Positions 48,164 through 57,665 are shown, numbered from the stretch's first letter. The stretch: DNA of 64,000 nt from an uncultured Gammaproteobacteria bacterium (GCA_938034705.1 CALHMG010000027.1:42784-106783); one strand, 5' to 3'. A program made the numbers and translations. The notes: generated by a model not told the origin, from the sequence alone.

Positions 48164-49447
48164 ATGACCCGATCTCTCTACACCCTTGTCTGGAAAATCG
48201 TTCGTCCGCTGATACCGGTCCGACTGTGGTTGCGCAGTTTTCGTAACCGGGCCTACCTTGACCGCTGGGACGAACGTTTTGTAAAAGCGCTGCCACCCGC
48301 CGCCAGCCCCGGGACAAGACTCGCATGGCTGCACGCGGTTTCTGTTGGCGAAGTCAATGCGGCCGCTCCTTTTGTTCGAAAGCTGCTTGAAGTCGAAACA
48401 GATCTGGAAATTCTGCTCACTACCTCTACGCCCACAGGCTCAGATCAGCTTGCGCGGTTGTTTGCGCAGGATCTGGGTCAGAGAATCAAGCATGTGTACG
48501 CACCCTATGACGTGCCCGCGGACATAGCGCGGTTTCTCGATGCGTCGCGACCCGTTGCTGCGATGTTCATGGAGACCGAAATCTGGCCAAACTGGCTGCT
48601 GGCTTTGCGCGAACGCTCGATACCGTCAATGCTCATCAACGCAAGAATGAGCGAAAAATCCTTTCGCGGTTACTCGCGAATGAGAAGTCTCTGCTTACCC
48701 GCCGTTTCAAGTTTCGCCAGGATTGGCGCTCAAACCGAAGACGATGCCGATCGCCTCAATAACCTTGGCGCAACCGAAGGGGCGATAAGTGTGACCGGCA
48801 GCATCAAATACGATGTCGAGCTCGATGATGAGCAGGCAGAGCGCGCTCGGGAGCTGCGCACAGCTATCGGTGATCGACCGGTCTGGATCGCGGGCAGCAC
48901 CCGCGAAGGCGAAGAGATTGCGGTGTTTCAGGCCCATGCCAAGATACGGATGGCGAATGACGACATTCTTCTGATCCTTGTGCCACGACATCCAGAGCGG
49001 TTCGAACTGGTGGCACGGATGTCGATGGTGCGCGGTAACGTCACCAACCGGCGCAGCGAGAACGAGCCCGAGGAGCTGCACAACGCGTCGGTCTATGTGT
49101 GCGACACGATGGGCGAACTCGGCATGCTCTACGCGGTTGCCGACGTGGCGTTCGTCGGAGGGTCTCTGGTTGAGACCGGTGGACAAAATGTTCTTGAGGC
49201 CGTCGCTGCAGGAGTGCCGCCGGTGTTTGGACCACACACGTGGAATTTCGCTGAAATCTGTCAAGAGGTTGCAGCATCCGGCGCCGGGTTTCGCATCGAG
49301 GACAATCTCGCCCTGGCGGACAAAATTATTGAACTGCTCAAAGATCCCGAAGCGCGAGGCGAAGCCAGGGTGGCGGGTGCACGATTGCTCGAAAAAAATC
49401 GTGGTGCAACGGAACGCCTGGTAGCCATGACCCGTGAACTGCTGTGA
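48164..49447 (+). CDS. waaA: Kdo transferase (3-deoxy-D-manno-octulosonic acid transferase)
   Basis: WaaA attaches Kdo to lipid IVA, the base of the LPS core. The 427-residue protein has an N-terminal membrane anchor region (MTRSLYTLVWKIVRPLIPVRLWLRS). LHAVSVGEVNAAAPFVRKL, VLLTTSTPTGSD-like, METEIWPNWL and GGQNVLEAVAAGVPPVFGPHTWNF segments are typical of the GT30 family. It is separated from the other core genes (23-28 kb) and lies 12 bases after tsaC. Confidence 0.95.
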   Translation: MTRSLYTLVWKIVRPLIPVRLWLRSFRNRAYLDRWDERFVKALPPAASPGTRLAWLHAVSVGEVNAAAPFVRKLLEVETDLEILLTTSTPTGSDQLARLFAQDLGQRIKHVYAPYDVPADIARFLDASRPVAAMFMETEIWPNWLLALRERSIPSMLINARMSEKSFRGYSRMRSLCLPAVSSFARIGAQTEDDADRLNNLGATEGAISVTGSIKYDVELDDEQAERARELRTAIGDRPVWIAGSTREGEEIAVFQAHAKIRMANDDILLILVPRHPERFELVARMSMVRGNVTNRRSENEPEELHNASVYVCDTMGELGMLYAVADVAFVGGSLVETGGQNVLEAVAAGVPPVFGPHTWNFAEICQEVAASGAGFRIEDNLALADKIIELLKDPEARGEARVAGARLLEKNRGATERLVAMTRELL

Positions 49448-49493
49448 CCCTTGCGATCTGAGCCCGAGGAACAATCAAAGAGGATCCTGAAAC

Positions 49494-49820
49494 ATGATTC
49501 ACGAACTACGAATTTACACCTGCGTGCCCGGCAAACTGCCCGATCTCAACGCCCGGTTTAACAACATCACGTTGAAAATCTGGGAACGTCATGGCATCAG
49601 GCAGGCTGGTTTCTGGACCACACTTGTTGGAGACAACAACCAGAATCTGATTTATCTCCTTGAGTGGGAGAGTCTTGCCGAGCGTGAGCAGAAATGGGAT
49701 GCCTTTCAGGCTGACCCCGAGTGGCAGGAAAAACGCGCCGAAACCGAAGCGGCTGGTCCCATCGTCGCCGCGATCAGCAATCAGTTTCTGATTCCGACAC
49801 CTTACTCTTCGGTACAGTAA
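49494..49820 (+). CDS. NIPSNAP family protein
   Basis: A 108-residue protein matching the NIPSNAP family: HELRIYTCVPGKLPDLNARF, an aromatic-rich GFWTTLVGDNNQNLIYLLEWES and the WDAFQADPEWQEKRAE end. The fold is a dimeric alpha-beta barrel. Bacterial function is poorly known, with possible binding of small hydrophobic molecules. AGAGG lies before the ATG. It stands alone between waaA and a lipoprotein gene. Confidence 0.9.
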   Translation: MIHELRIYTCVPGKLPDLNARFNNITLKIWERHGIRQAGFWTTLVGDNNQNLIYLLEWESLAEREQKWDAFQADPEWQEKRAETEAAGPIVAAISNQFLIPTPYSSVQ

Positions 49821-49908
49821 GTACACCCAGGCTGCTTTGTGGCCCCGGTTCGTGGCGCCAGGGCAGCTTGATTTCGCAACGCTTTCACTCATCAAGGAAC
49901 GATTGAAC

Positions 49909-50343
49909 ATGAATGCAACAACGAAAAAATCTGGAACAGCGCTGTCACTGGCAGCCCTGGTGTTTCTGCTTGCCGCTTGCGGTGGCGGCAGTTCCAGCAG
50001 TGGCAGCGGATCGTCTTCAGGTGCCACAGGCGTGAACGGCGCGTTTGCGGGTGACTGGGTTTCTGCGTCAACCAACAACGGCGAGCTGGCTGGAAATTTC
50101 AACGCGTCGGGCAGTACCGTGACCGCGACCGTCACTCGCCACACGGTCTCGGCATGCCCCCTGTCGTCATTCAGGGGCACCTGGAACGAATCATCCTCGA
50201 GTCTTGACGGAACGTTTACCGGCAGCAACAGCACAGTTGCGTGGAATGCGAAGCTGGTCGGTGGTCGACTGAGTGGCCCTTACTCGGTGACGTCGGGAGG
50301 CTGCGCGGGCGACACGGGCACGATTACCCTGAACCGCGGTTGA
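49909..50343 (+). CDS. Small Ser/Gly-rich lipoprotein, unknown function
   Basis: From ATG 49909, which has AAGGAA upstream, the protein is 144 residues; the track adds 24 implausible residues. The signal peptide ends in a lipobox LLAAC, followed by a Gly/Ser linker (GGGSSSSGSGSSSG) and a ~110-residue domain of beta-rich character. That domain has repeated GxW/GT elements and two Cys (SACPLSS and SGGCAGD) that could form a disulfide. I do not recognise the family. It is probably anchored to the outer membrane. Confidence 0.7.
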   Translation: MNATTKKSGTALSLAALVFLLAACGGGSSSSGSGSSSGATGVNGAFAGDWVSASTNNGELAGNFNASGSTVTATVTRHTVSACPLSSFRGTWNESSSSLDGTFTGSNSTVAWNAKLVGGRLSGPYSVTSGGCAGDTGTITLNRG

Positions 50344-50348
50344 TCCGT

Positions 50349-50771
50349 CTAGTGCACCGCAGCCGGTTCGGGTTCGGACGGGTTGCTTGTGGGTTCCGTC
50401 GGCTTCGGTGACCCGTGATGCAGCGTCATGCGCCACTCGCCACCTTCCAGACGAAAGACGTTGGTGGCGAGTGTTTCACCTCGTACGTCACGCGATTTGA
50501 TCAGGATGTGTTCGGTGACAACGAGGGTCGCTGATTCTGGCGTCGCCCAGGTCTGAATCGGCGTGCTCTGGATCTGCATGGACTCACCCTGTCCAAGAAT
50601 CAGATCCCAGCTGTGGCGAACTGCGATGACACCAGCAAGAGCCGCATTACCGGGGTGGATGCAAATGATGTCATCGCGTTCAGACCACACCGACATCATC
50701 GCGTCCACGTCACCGGCGGAAAATGCCTGGTAGAACGCGATCTGGGCGTGTTCGGGAGTGGCGAGATTCAT
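50349..50771 (-). CDS. SnoaL/DUF4440-like (NTF2-fold) protein
   Basis: A 140-residue protein with the NTF2/SnoaL pattern: EHAQIAFYQAFSAGDVDAMMSVWSERDDIICIHPG near the start and VFRLEGGEWRMTLHHGSPKP near the end. Members are ketosteroid-isomerase-like enzymes or binding proteins; no substrate can be given. It is convergent with the lipoprotein gene (five bases apart) and 60 bases downstream of tolC on the same strand. Confidence 0.82.
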   Translation of the reverse strand: MNLATPEHAQIAFYQAFSAGDVDAMMSVWSERDDIICIHPGNAALAGVIAVRHSWDLILGQGESMQIQSTPIQTWATPESATLVVTEHILIKSRDVRGETLATNVFRLEGGEWRMTLHHGSPKPTEPTSNPSEPEPAAVH

Positions 50772-50831
50772 CGGGTCGAGCGGTCGCGTGTTTCCGGGAG
50801 CCGGCGTGCGCCGCGTTGTGCCCTGCAGGGG

Positions 50832-52277
50832 TTACTCGAGCCAGCCGTTGATTCTGGCCACGTCATCGTCGTCGAGCAGGCCAGCGGCCTGATCCAGATT
50901 GAGACTCGTGAGAACGTAGTCGTAGCGTGCGCCGAGGTAGTCACGCTGGGCCCGGAATAGATCGCGTTGCGCATCGAGCACGTCAATGTTGGTGTTAACA
51001 CCAGCATCAAACCCTTCCTTTTTGGCGTCGACGGTAGCCTGACTGGCTTCCACGGCCTGGCGCAGCGCATCGACTCGTTCGATGGTGCTGGTGACATCCA
51101 GAAAAGCGTCGCGGACCGAGCGTTCGGTCAACCGAATCAGTGCATCAACGTTTTTAAGCGCCGCTCGATATCTGAACTCGGCCTCTTCGATGCGCGAACT
51201 CACGGCGCCACCCTGATAAAGGGGTACCGAAAACTGGATAGCCAGCGAGCGTGACTCCCGCTCACTGCCAAATCCTCCGAGGCCGCCGCTGGTGTCCGAG
51301 AGGTTTTCATTAAAGACAAGATCAACCGAAGGGTAACGACCGTCTCGCTGGCGCTCGATATCCTGACGCGTGATCGCCGCCTGCTGTCTGGACTGACGAA
51401 TCGCCAGGCTGTTTTCCCGCGCGATCTCGAGCCAGGTTTGCAAATCGGTTGGTGTTGGAGGATTCATTGGCGCGTCATCGGACAGCGGCGCGAGCTCGGC
51501 CGGGGATGACCCGGTCAGTTCCTGCAGCGCTCGCAACGCGTCGTCGATCTCGTTGCGCGATTCGATTTCGCTCACCTGGGCGAGCTTGAATCGTGACTCG
51601 GCCTCAGTGAGATCCGTTCGTGTACCGAGCCCAACGTCGAGACGCTCGCGCGCGAGATCCAGCTGTCGGCCCACGGCGGCGACCTCGCGCTTGGCAACAT
51701 TGAGATTGTCCATGGCACGAAGCGCGGCAAAATAACGCTGCGCGATAGCCAGAGCGAGGTCCTGGCGCGATGCGGTCAGGTCCAGTGAAGCCAGTCGTAC
51801 CTGATCTTTGGCAATGGCGACACCGGTGCGCAGCGAGCGGTCGTAGAGATTCTGTCGCGCGCTGAGACCGATTGACCCGCTCGCGAAGTGGCTTTTGCCG
51901 CCACCCGTTTCGGCGTTTGTCCAGACCCTCTGATGCTGACGCCCATAGCTACCGGTCAGGGACACGTTTGGCCTCATCTGCGCTCGAGCCTGGACGATTT
52001 TCTGTTGCTCTGCCTGATACAGGTAGCGTTGGCGTGCGAAGGTCGGGTCGTTCTCGACGGCCTGCTCATACAGCGTCCAGAGATCGGCCGCCGAAGCAGA
52101 CGTGGGCGCTCCGAGCATCGGTATCGCCAGCGCAGCGGCGGTTGCAAATGTTGCTACTGCACGCCCACCTGAAACCGCGATCAGAGACTTGCCAATCGAT
52201 TTGCCGATAAATGAGATCAATGGATTCACTGGAGTTACTCGTTCCCTGACAGAGTTAATGGCCGCTTGGATCACCAC
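50832..52277 (-). CDS. tolC: TolC family outer-membrane channel
   Basis: TolC forms the outer-membrane duct for efflux pumps and type I secretion. After a signal peptide with probable cleavage after TSASA, residues ADLWTLYEQAVENDPTFARQRYLY and the long helical repeats are typical. So are the beta-strand regions SIGLSARQNLYDRSLR and SLAIQFSVPLYQGGAVSSRI. The 481-residue length fits. The start is uncertain: the GTG at 52277 gives a long signal region, and internal GTG/TTG codons are possible. pcm lies upstream. Confidence 0.9.
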   Translation of the reverse strand: MVIQAAINSVRERVTPVNPLISFIGKSIGKSLIAVSGGRAVATFATAAALAIPMLGAPTSASAADLWTLYEQAVENDPTFARQRYLYQAEQQKIVQARAQMRPNVSLTGSYGRQHQRVWTNAETGGGKSHFASGSIGLSARQNLYDRSLRTGVAIAKDQVRLASLDLTASRQDLALAIAQRYFAALRAMDNLNVAKREVAAVGRQLDLARERLDVGLGTRTDLTEAESRFKLAQVSEIESRNEIDDALRALQELTGSSPAELAPLSDDAPMNPPTPTDLQTWLEIARENSLAIRQSRQQAAITRQDIERQRDGRYPSVDLVFNENLSDTSGGLGGFGSERESRSLAIQFSVPLYQGGAVSSRIEEAEFRYRAALKNVDALIRLTERSVRDAFLDVTSTIERVDALRQAVEASQATVDAKKEGFDAGVNTNIDVLDAQRDLFRAQRDYLGARYDYVLTSLNLDQAAGLLDDDDVARINGWLE

Positions 52278-52366
52278 TTTGACTTTGGGTTCTGTTGGCG
52301 AGTCGTTAAAGAAAGGCAGATTACGCGTCGTCCGCGCAGCGTGTTGCTGTGGTTCGCACGCGTGCG

Positions 52367-53020
52367 TCAGAACTCAAACGCAGGCTCGGCGCTGGCACCA
52401 CCGAGTGCAGGCACTATCGTGTCAAACAACGACTGGCTTCTGAAGCTGCTTGGCCCGAGTCTTGTCACTACGGTCGCCTCCATGATCGGTTCTGAACCGA
52501 CAACGGCGACAAGGCGGCCACCCTCCGCGAGAGACTGCTTGATGTTGTCGTCGATCGCGCCAACCGATCCTGTCAGCAGAATCGCATCCCATGGCGCTCC
52601 ATCTTTCCAGCCACCCGATGCGTCCCCCTGGATCAGTCGTACGTTGTCAAAGCCCTGTTCGACCAGTTTCGCTTTCGCGAACTCAACCAGATCTGCTTTG
52701 AGCTCAACGGCCGTTACTTCGCCACCGAGTGCTGCCAGAAGCGCGGCGACGTGACCGCTGCCAACGCCAATCTGAAGCACTTTGTGACCCGCACGGATTT
52801 CGAGGGACTGGATCAGACGGGCTTCAACTTTCGGCTGCAGCATCGCTTCACCGGACGGTAGTGGCAGGCTCATGTCCGCGAACGCCAGCTCACGGTGTTC
52901 GGCGGGTACGAATTCTTCGCGACGCACCGTCTCCAGTGCACCGAGAACGGCGGGATCCAGCACCTCCCAGGGGCGGATCTGCTGCTCAATCATGTTGAAA
53001 CGTGCTTGCTCGAAATCCAT
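52367..53020 (-). CDS. pcm: Protein-L-isoaspartate O-methyltransferase family protein
   Basis: Pcm methylates isoaspartyl residues for protein repair. The 217-residue protein (start ATG 53020, MDFEQARFNMIEQQIRPWEV) has the SAM motif VLQIGVGSGHVAALLAALGGEVTAVE and LPLPSGEAMLQPKVEARLIQSLE. The motif IGVGSGHV departs from the common IGTGSGY. Members beside tolC in other gammaproteobacteria share this N-terminus, and repair activity is not proven for them. The track starts 10 codons earlier at a TTG. Confidence 0.85.
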   Translation of the reverse strand: MDFEQARFNMIEQQIRPWEVLDPAVLGALETVRREEFVPAEHRELAFADMSLPLPSGEAMLQPKVEARLIQSLEIRAGHKVLQIGVGSGHVAALLAALGGEVTAVELKADLVEFAKAKLVEQGFDNVRLIQGDASGGWKDGAPWDAILLTGSVGAIDDNIKQSLAEGGRLVAVVGSEPIMEATVVTRLGPSSFRSQSLFDTIVPALGGASAEPAFEF

Positions 53021-53330
53021 GGTCTTTTCAAGTGCCTGAAACGGGAGCAAAGGGTAAGAGTTTGCGGGAACTGGCGCAAGTCAGGAGCACCCGACGTGTC
53101 GATAAAACCGCTTCGGACCAGCGGGTTGTTTCGAATATCTGATGCTAAAGGTGATCAAGGCCGTCGCCGGGGTCTCAGGCGTGAACCGGACGGTGGGTCC
53201 GTGACCGAGCAGCCGTGAACAAACGATATTAGCCAAAGTCCGGCTGACCCGGAGATTACCCCGAACGGGTGGATGCAGCGTGGACCGGGACCGGCCCGGA
53301 TGAGGCGAAGATCACCGGCGGACCGGTGAC
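53021..53330. other. Intergenic region between pcm and hspQ, nothing recognised
   Basis: About 310 bases between the hspQ stop and the pcm start, both on the minus strand. The part next to hspQ is GC-rich with many CCGG-type short repeats (near 53240-53330). The pcm promoter must lie here. No ORF, tRNA or clear terminator was seen. Confidence 0.4.
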
Positions 53331-53705
53331 TCAGTGAACCGCGTTTTGCAGAGGCTCATACATTCCGTCAGCAAGGCCGCCGAACAGCTCTTCGACTGCC
53401 GGATGCTCGACCGGTTCACCCGTCTGGTCGACCAGAAGATTCTGTTCCGAAACATAGGCAACGTAGGTCGTCTCTTCGTTCTCGGCGAGCAGATGATAGA
53501 ACGGCTGATTTTTCTCGGGCCGAATATTTTCGGGAATGGATTCGTACCACTCGTCCGTGTTGTTGAACTCGGGGTCAACGTCAAAGATGACGCCACGAAA
53601 CGGGAACGTCTTGTGGCGAACAACCTGGCCAATGTGAAACTTCGCGATTCGATCGTCCGAAGGCGATTGAGGTTGTTGCATGCTTTCAGTTTCCGTCATA
53701 GACAT
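53331..53705 (-). CDS. hspQ: Heat shock protein HspQ (YccV-like)
   Basis: A 124-residue protein with the HspQ/YccV-like domain: FHIGQVVRHKTFPFRGVIFDVDPEFNNTDEWY, QPFYHLLAENEETTYVAYVSEQNLL and HPAVEELFGGL. HspQ in E. coli binds hemimethylated DNA and acts as an adaptor for Lon. A 15-residue polar N-terminal extension precedes the domain. An internal ATG at residue 3 is an alternative start. No sigma-32 promoter could be recognised upstream. Confidence 0.85.
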   Translation of the reverse strand: MSMTETESMQQPQSPSDDRIAKFHIGQVVRHKTFPFRGVIFDVDPEFNNTDEWYESIPENIRPEKNQPFYHLLAENEETTYVAYVSEQNLLVDQTGEPVEHPAVEELFGGLADGMYEPLQNAVH

Positions 53706-54219
53706 AAGGTTTTCTTCCGCGCTCTCAACTGCGCGCCGTCTGGCGCATGATCCGACTGATGTAATCCAAATCTAACCGACTTTGTCTCTTTCAGTAGTAG
53801 GCCGCGAAAGCACTAATTTCAATGCATACGTCTCGCCATGCGTCGATTCCTGATCAACATCGGAACTGACTGGACAGACAACTATCTGATGCTAAAGCAG
53901 CGAGCCTTCGAATCCTTGAACGCATTGCATCGCTGGTAGTTCTCGGCCGATCAGGGCACCTGCGCTGTTTTTACTGCCGTTTTCCACATCGCCTGCTGTG
54001 AGTCGTCGCACATTTTCGGTCACGCATGACGTCGGAGAAAGATCCTACCGCCTGGTATTGAACAAGTTGTCACAACCCGAAATCGGGACAAACACCTGTG
54101 TTCGCAATGCGCTGCGGTAGACTTATTGCGACACAACGTGTGTGTTTAACCTCGTTACGCTTTCGTCCCTCGCTGCAATTCCTGGACGCTTGAGTCCGGT
54201 GTCTTACCTCCGCCTGTCC
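53706..54219. other. Intergenic region between hspQ and a DsbA-like gene
   Basis: About 510 bases separate divergent genes, counting the DsbA-like start as 54220. A TGCGCC/GGCGCG-type hairpin lies near 53740, just upstream of hspQ. The middle is of lower GC content and without ORFs. The in-frame extension upstream of 54220 (to 54142) has no ribosome site. Both promoters must lie here, but none is clear. Confidence 0.4.
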
Positions 54220-54885
54220 ATGACCCAATCTGTCACCACTGTTTTCTATATCACAGATCCCATGTGTGCCTGGTGCTGGGCCTTCAGTGCGCCATGGTCT
54301 GCGTTGAAGGCTTCTTTGCGCAACCATGAAGGCATCAACACAAGACTGATCATGGGAGGACTGGCTCCAGACAGCGACGAGCCTATGGACGACCAGATGA
54401 AATCCACAATGCGTGAGAGCTGGGAACGTATTCACGTAATGTCGGGCGCGCGGTTCAACATGAACTACTGGGATCAGAACGTGCCGCGACGTTCAACGTA
54501 TCCAGCCTGCCGAGCCGTTCTTGCCGCCGGGATTCAGCGGGAAAACGGCGGCATCGCCATGTTTGAAGCGATTCAGCAGGCGCACTACCTTGATGCGCAA
54601 AACACAGCGGACGACAAGGTGCTTGCTGAGGTGGCGACTTCAGTGGATCTGAATGCCGATCAGCTGATCGCAGACATGCAGTCGGAACCTGTTCACGCAC
54701 GACTCACCAGTGACTTCATGATTCGGGATCAATTCAAGGTAACCGGATTTCCAAGCGTCGTGGTAACGACGCAGGCTCATGCCTGGACGCTGTCGGCCGG
54801 CTACACCGATGAGGCAACGCTGCTCAATCGCTGGGATCAGCTGCGAGAAAAACTGCCGGCGTCATCAGGCTTTACTGTGCAGTAA
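54220..54885 (+). CDS. DsbA/FrnE-like thiol oxidoreductase
   Basis: A 221-residue DsbA-superfamily protein starting at MTQSVTTVFYITDPMCAWCWAF. The CAWC active site immediately follows a strand. FKVTGFPSVVVT near the C-terminus is the cis-Pro element. No signal peptide is visible, so it should be cytoplasmic, like FrnE and 2-hydroxychromene-2-carboxylate isomerase relatives. The track start (54142) adds 26 residues. Its last 21 bases overlap the convergent VWA gene. Confidence 0.82.
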   Translation: MTQSVTTVFYITDPMCAWCWAFSAPWSALKASLRNHEGINTRLIMGGLAPDSDEPMDDQMKSTMRESWERIHVMSGARFNMNYWDQNVPRRSTYPACRAVLAAGIQRENGGIAMFEAIQQAHYLDAQNTADDKVLAEVATSVDLNADQLIADMQSEPVHARLTSDFMIRDQFKVTGFPSVVVTTQAHAWTLSAGYTDEATLLNRWDQLREKLPASSGFTVQ

Positions 54886-56052
54886 CTGGCGCATTGCCGC
54901 ATCGAGCCCCTCGATAGTGAGCGGGAACATCCTGTCCTGCATGATCTGCGTGGTGATTTCGATCGAGGGTGTGTAGTGCCAGGTCGTCTGGGCGCGCGGG
55001 TTTAACCAGACGCAATGTGGAAAAACTTCCAGCAGCCTCGACATCCACACGGCCCCCGGTTCTTCGTTCATGTGTTCGACGCTGCCACCGGGATAGGTAA
55101 TCTCGTAAGGACTCATCGTGGCGTCTCCAACAAAGATGACCCGATAATCCTTGCCATAGGTTCGCAGTACTTCTGCGGTCGAGATACGTTCGGTGTGTCG
55201 TCGCCGATTGTTTTTCCACACACGTTCGTAAAGAAAGTTGTGAAAGTAGTAGTACTCGAGATATTTGAATTCAGTTCGCGCTGCAGAAAAAAGTTCTTCG
55301 CAAACGCGTACGTGATCGTCCATGGAACCACCGACGTCAAGAAACAGCAGTACCTTAATCGCATTACGCTTTTCAGCGACCATCTTGATGTCAAGATAAC
55401 CCGCGTTTCGCGCGGTTGAGCTTATGGTGCTGTCCAGATCAAGCTGGTCGGCTGCACCCTCTCGCGCAAACTTGCGCAGTCGTCTCAGCGCAACCTTCAT
55501 GTTGCGGGTGCCAATTTCCCGCGTGTCGTCGAGGTTTCGGTACTCGCGCTTGTCCCAGACCTTGACCGCCCGTCGATGGCGCGATTCATCCTGCCCGATG
55601 CGCACACCTTCGGGGTTGTAGCCGTAGGCGCCAAAGGGAGATCGTCCCGCGGTTCCGATCATCTTGTTGCCGCCCTGATGACGCTTTTCCTGATTCTTCA
55701 GTCTTTCCTTGAGTGTCTCCATCAGTTTTTCGAAACCGCCGAGTGACTCAATCTGGGCCTTTTCCTCGTCTGTCAGGAGCAGCTCTGCCTGCTTGCGAAG
55801 CCATTCTTCGGGGATCTCGCCGACAACGGCCTCAAACGCGTTCTGCTGTCCTTCGTACCAGGAAGAAAAGGCCTGATCGAAACGATCGTAGTGACGTTCG
55901 TCTTTGACGAGCGCGGAGCGCGAAAGAAAATAGAAGTCGTCTACAGAAAAATCACAGACGCCAGCTTCCATCGCACCCAGCAGCGTCAGCAGCTCGGTGA
56001 TGGAAACCGGGACCTGATGCGTGCGCAGTCGAAAAAAGAAATCAACGAGCAT
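54865..56052 (-). CDS. VWA (CoxE-like) domain protein
   Basis: A 395-residue CoxE-like protein with a helical N-terminal region and a C-terminal von Willebrand A domain. The metal-site segment is LFLDVGGSMDDH, where the family shows DxGGS rather than the classical DxSxS. PFGAYGYNPEGVRIGQDES is characteristic of this subfamily. These proteins partner MoxR AAA+ ATPases in metal-cofactor or complex assembly. The MoxR gene lies directly upstream with an 11-base overlap. The client is unknown. Confidence 0.88.
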   Translation of the reverse strand: MLVDFFFRLRTHQVPVSITELLTLLGAMEAGVCDFSVDDFYFLSRSALVKDERHYDRFDQAFSSWYEGQQNAFEAVVGEIPEEWLRKQAELLLTDEEKAQIESLGGFEKLMETLKERLKNQEKRHQGGNKMIGTAGRSPFGAYGYNPEGVRIGQDESRHRRAVKVWDKREYRNLDDTREIGTRNMKVALRRLRKFAREGAADQLDLDSTISSTARNAGYLDIKMVAEKRNAIKVLLFLDVGGSMDDHVRVCEELFSAARTEFKYLEYYYFHNFLYERVWKNNRRRHTERISTAEVLRTYGKDYRVIFVGDATMSPYEITYPGGSVEHMNEEPGAVWMSRLLEVFPHCVWLNPRAQTTWHYTPSIEITTQIMQDRMFPLTIEGLDAAMRQLLHSKA

Positions 56053-56896
56053 TGCGCCGATTCATGAATACAAGCTTTTCGAAAAGATGGACGTCCTGCT
56101 CGTTTTTGAGCAAGGCGCCGTGCAACGGCGGGATCAGCTTGGACGGGTCATCGCTGTTCAGGGCCTCGGGTGGAATATCTTCGGCAACCAGCAGCTTGAT
56201 CCAGTCGAGCAGCTCCGAGGTCGACGGCTTTTTCTTTAAGCCTGGAACCTCGCGGAGATCAAAAAACGACTCAAGTGCAGCAGACAGCAGTTCTTTTTTC
56301 AGTGTCGGAAAGTGCACGTCCACAATGCTTGTCATCGTTTCGCGATCGGGAAACTGGATGTAGTGGAAGAAGCATCGCCGCAAAAAGGCGTCCGGCAGCT
56401 CTTTTTCGTTGTTACTGGTGATAATGATAATCGGTCGGTGTTTTGCCTTTACCGTGGTTTGGGTTTCGTAAACGAAAAACTCCATCCGGTCGAGTTCGAG
56501 CAGCAGATCGTTAGGAAATTCGATATCGGCTTTGTCGATTTCATCGATCAGCAGAACCGGTTGTTGCTCGCTGTCAAAAGCTTCCCAGAGTTTGCCCTTG
56601 ACGATGTAGTTGCCAATGTCGTGCACCCGGTCATTGCCAAGCTGGGAGTCACGCAGTCTGGCGACGGCGTCATACTCGTACAGACCCTGCTGTGCCTTGG
56701 TGGTTGATTTGATATGCCACTGAATAAAATCACGCCCGAGGGCCGCGGCTACCTCTTCGGCGAGCATGGTCTTGCCTGTTCCGGGCTCCCCTTTGATCAA
56801 CAGCGGGCGCCCGAGCGTGACGGCCGCGTTCACGGCCATCATGAGGTCTTCTGTGGCGACGTATTTGTCGGTACCGGTAAATCGTGTATCAGACAT
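56042..56896 (-). CDS. MoxR family AAA+ ATPase
   Basis: A 284-residue AAA+ protein. Walker A is LIKGEPGTGKT, Walker B is VLLIDEIDKADIEFPNDLLLELD, sensor 1 is IITSNNEKELPDAFLRRC. The start is ATG 56896 (MSDTRFTGTDKYVATEDL); the track adds 47 unsupported residues. MoxR ATPases act as chaperones with a VWA partner, encoded here by the overlapping downstream gene. It is divergent from the SRAP gene. Confidence 0.92.
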   Translation of the reverse strand: MSDTRFTGTDKYVATEDLMMAVNAAVTLGRPLLIKGEPGTGKTMLAEEVAAALGRDFIQWHIKSTTKAQQGLYEYDAVARLRDSQLGNDRVHDIGNYIVKGKLWEAFDSEQQPVLLIDEIDKADIEFPNDLLLELDRMEFFVYETQTTVKAKHRPIIIITSNNEKELPDAFLRRCFFHYIQFPDRETMTSIVDVHFPTLKKELLSAALESFFDLREVPGLKKKPSTSELLDWIKLLVAEDIPPEALNSDDPSKLIPPLHGALLKNEQDVHLFEKLVFMNRRNAR

Positions 56897-57017
56897 TGTT
56901 TGCTCTTGAAATATGGGTTCACAGCGTATGCATGCAATCATAAACTGTCGATGCGTCTTACTCCATGAACCTGGGCCGACCGAGGCCGGGTGACGAGATC
57001 CGGGCGGAGAATCGGCT

Positions 57018-57665
57018 ATGTGTGGACGAATGAACATCAGTGATCATCCAGGCATTGAAACGCTGCTCGACGAGGTTGGGTTGAGCCTTGGCGATCGTTC
57101 TTTCAACCCGCGCTTCAATGTGGCGCCGACGGCCAGTCTGCTGTGTATTGCTCAGCAGGATGAAATGACTCTGGTAGACATGCACTGGGGGCTTATTCCG
57201 CCCTGGGCAAAACCTGGCAAGTTTTCAGGTCCGATTATCAACGCCCGCTCGGAGTCGGTTCGGGAAAAGCCGTCGTTTCGAAAACCGATTGTCGAATCAC
57301 GGATCGTGATACCCGCGAACGGATTTTATGAATGGCGCCGTGAAGGCAAGGATCGCGAGGCCTGGTATATCGCGCCGCGAGCGGCGAGCGGCTTTTACCT
57401 TGCAGGGCTGTCATCGATCTCAAAGGAAGGAGAGCCCCAGGCTTGTGTCCTGACCACCGAAGCAAACAGCGCGATGGCAAAAGTGCATCATCGAATGCCG
57501 GTGATTCTTGATTCCACCGATGTCGAGACCTGGCTGCAGTCCGATGACACCACTCGGATTGATGCGTTGATGCAGCCGGCTGGTGACGTACTTGAACTGA
57601 CCCCCGTGACGAATTTTGTAAACAACGCACGCAACGACGGCCCGCGCTGTATCGCCCCCGCCTGA
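57018..57665 (+). CDS. SRAP domain protein (YedK/HMCES type)
   Basis: A 215-residue SOS-response-associated peptidase-like protein. The catalytic Cys2 (MCGRM) forms a covalent link with abasic sites in single-stranded DNA. The other conserved residues lie in NVAPT, WGLIPPWAK, NARSESV, RCL-type VIPANGFYEW and KVHHRMPVIL. The role is DNA-lesion protection. It is convergent with zapE, the stops being three bases apart. No LexA box was recognised upstream. Confidence 0.93.
   Translation: MCGRMNISDHPGIETLLDEVGLSLGDRSFNPRFNVAPTASLLCIAQQDEMTLVDMHWGLIPPWAKPGKFSGPIINARSESVREKPSFRKPIVESRIVIPANGFYEWRREGKDREAWYIAPRAASGFYLAGLSSISKEGEPQACVLTTEANSAMAKVHHRMPVILDSTDVETWLQSDDTTRIDALMQPAGDVLELTPVTNFVNNARNDGPRCIAPA

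Noticed and set aside
53135-53900. 15-base repeat TATCTGATGCTAAAG near 53140 and 53885
   Set aside because: One or two 15-mer repeats are expected by chance in 64 kb; there is no flanking similarity or mobile-element sign.
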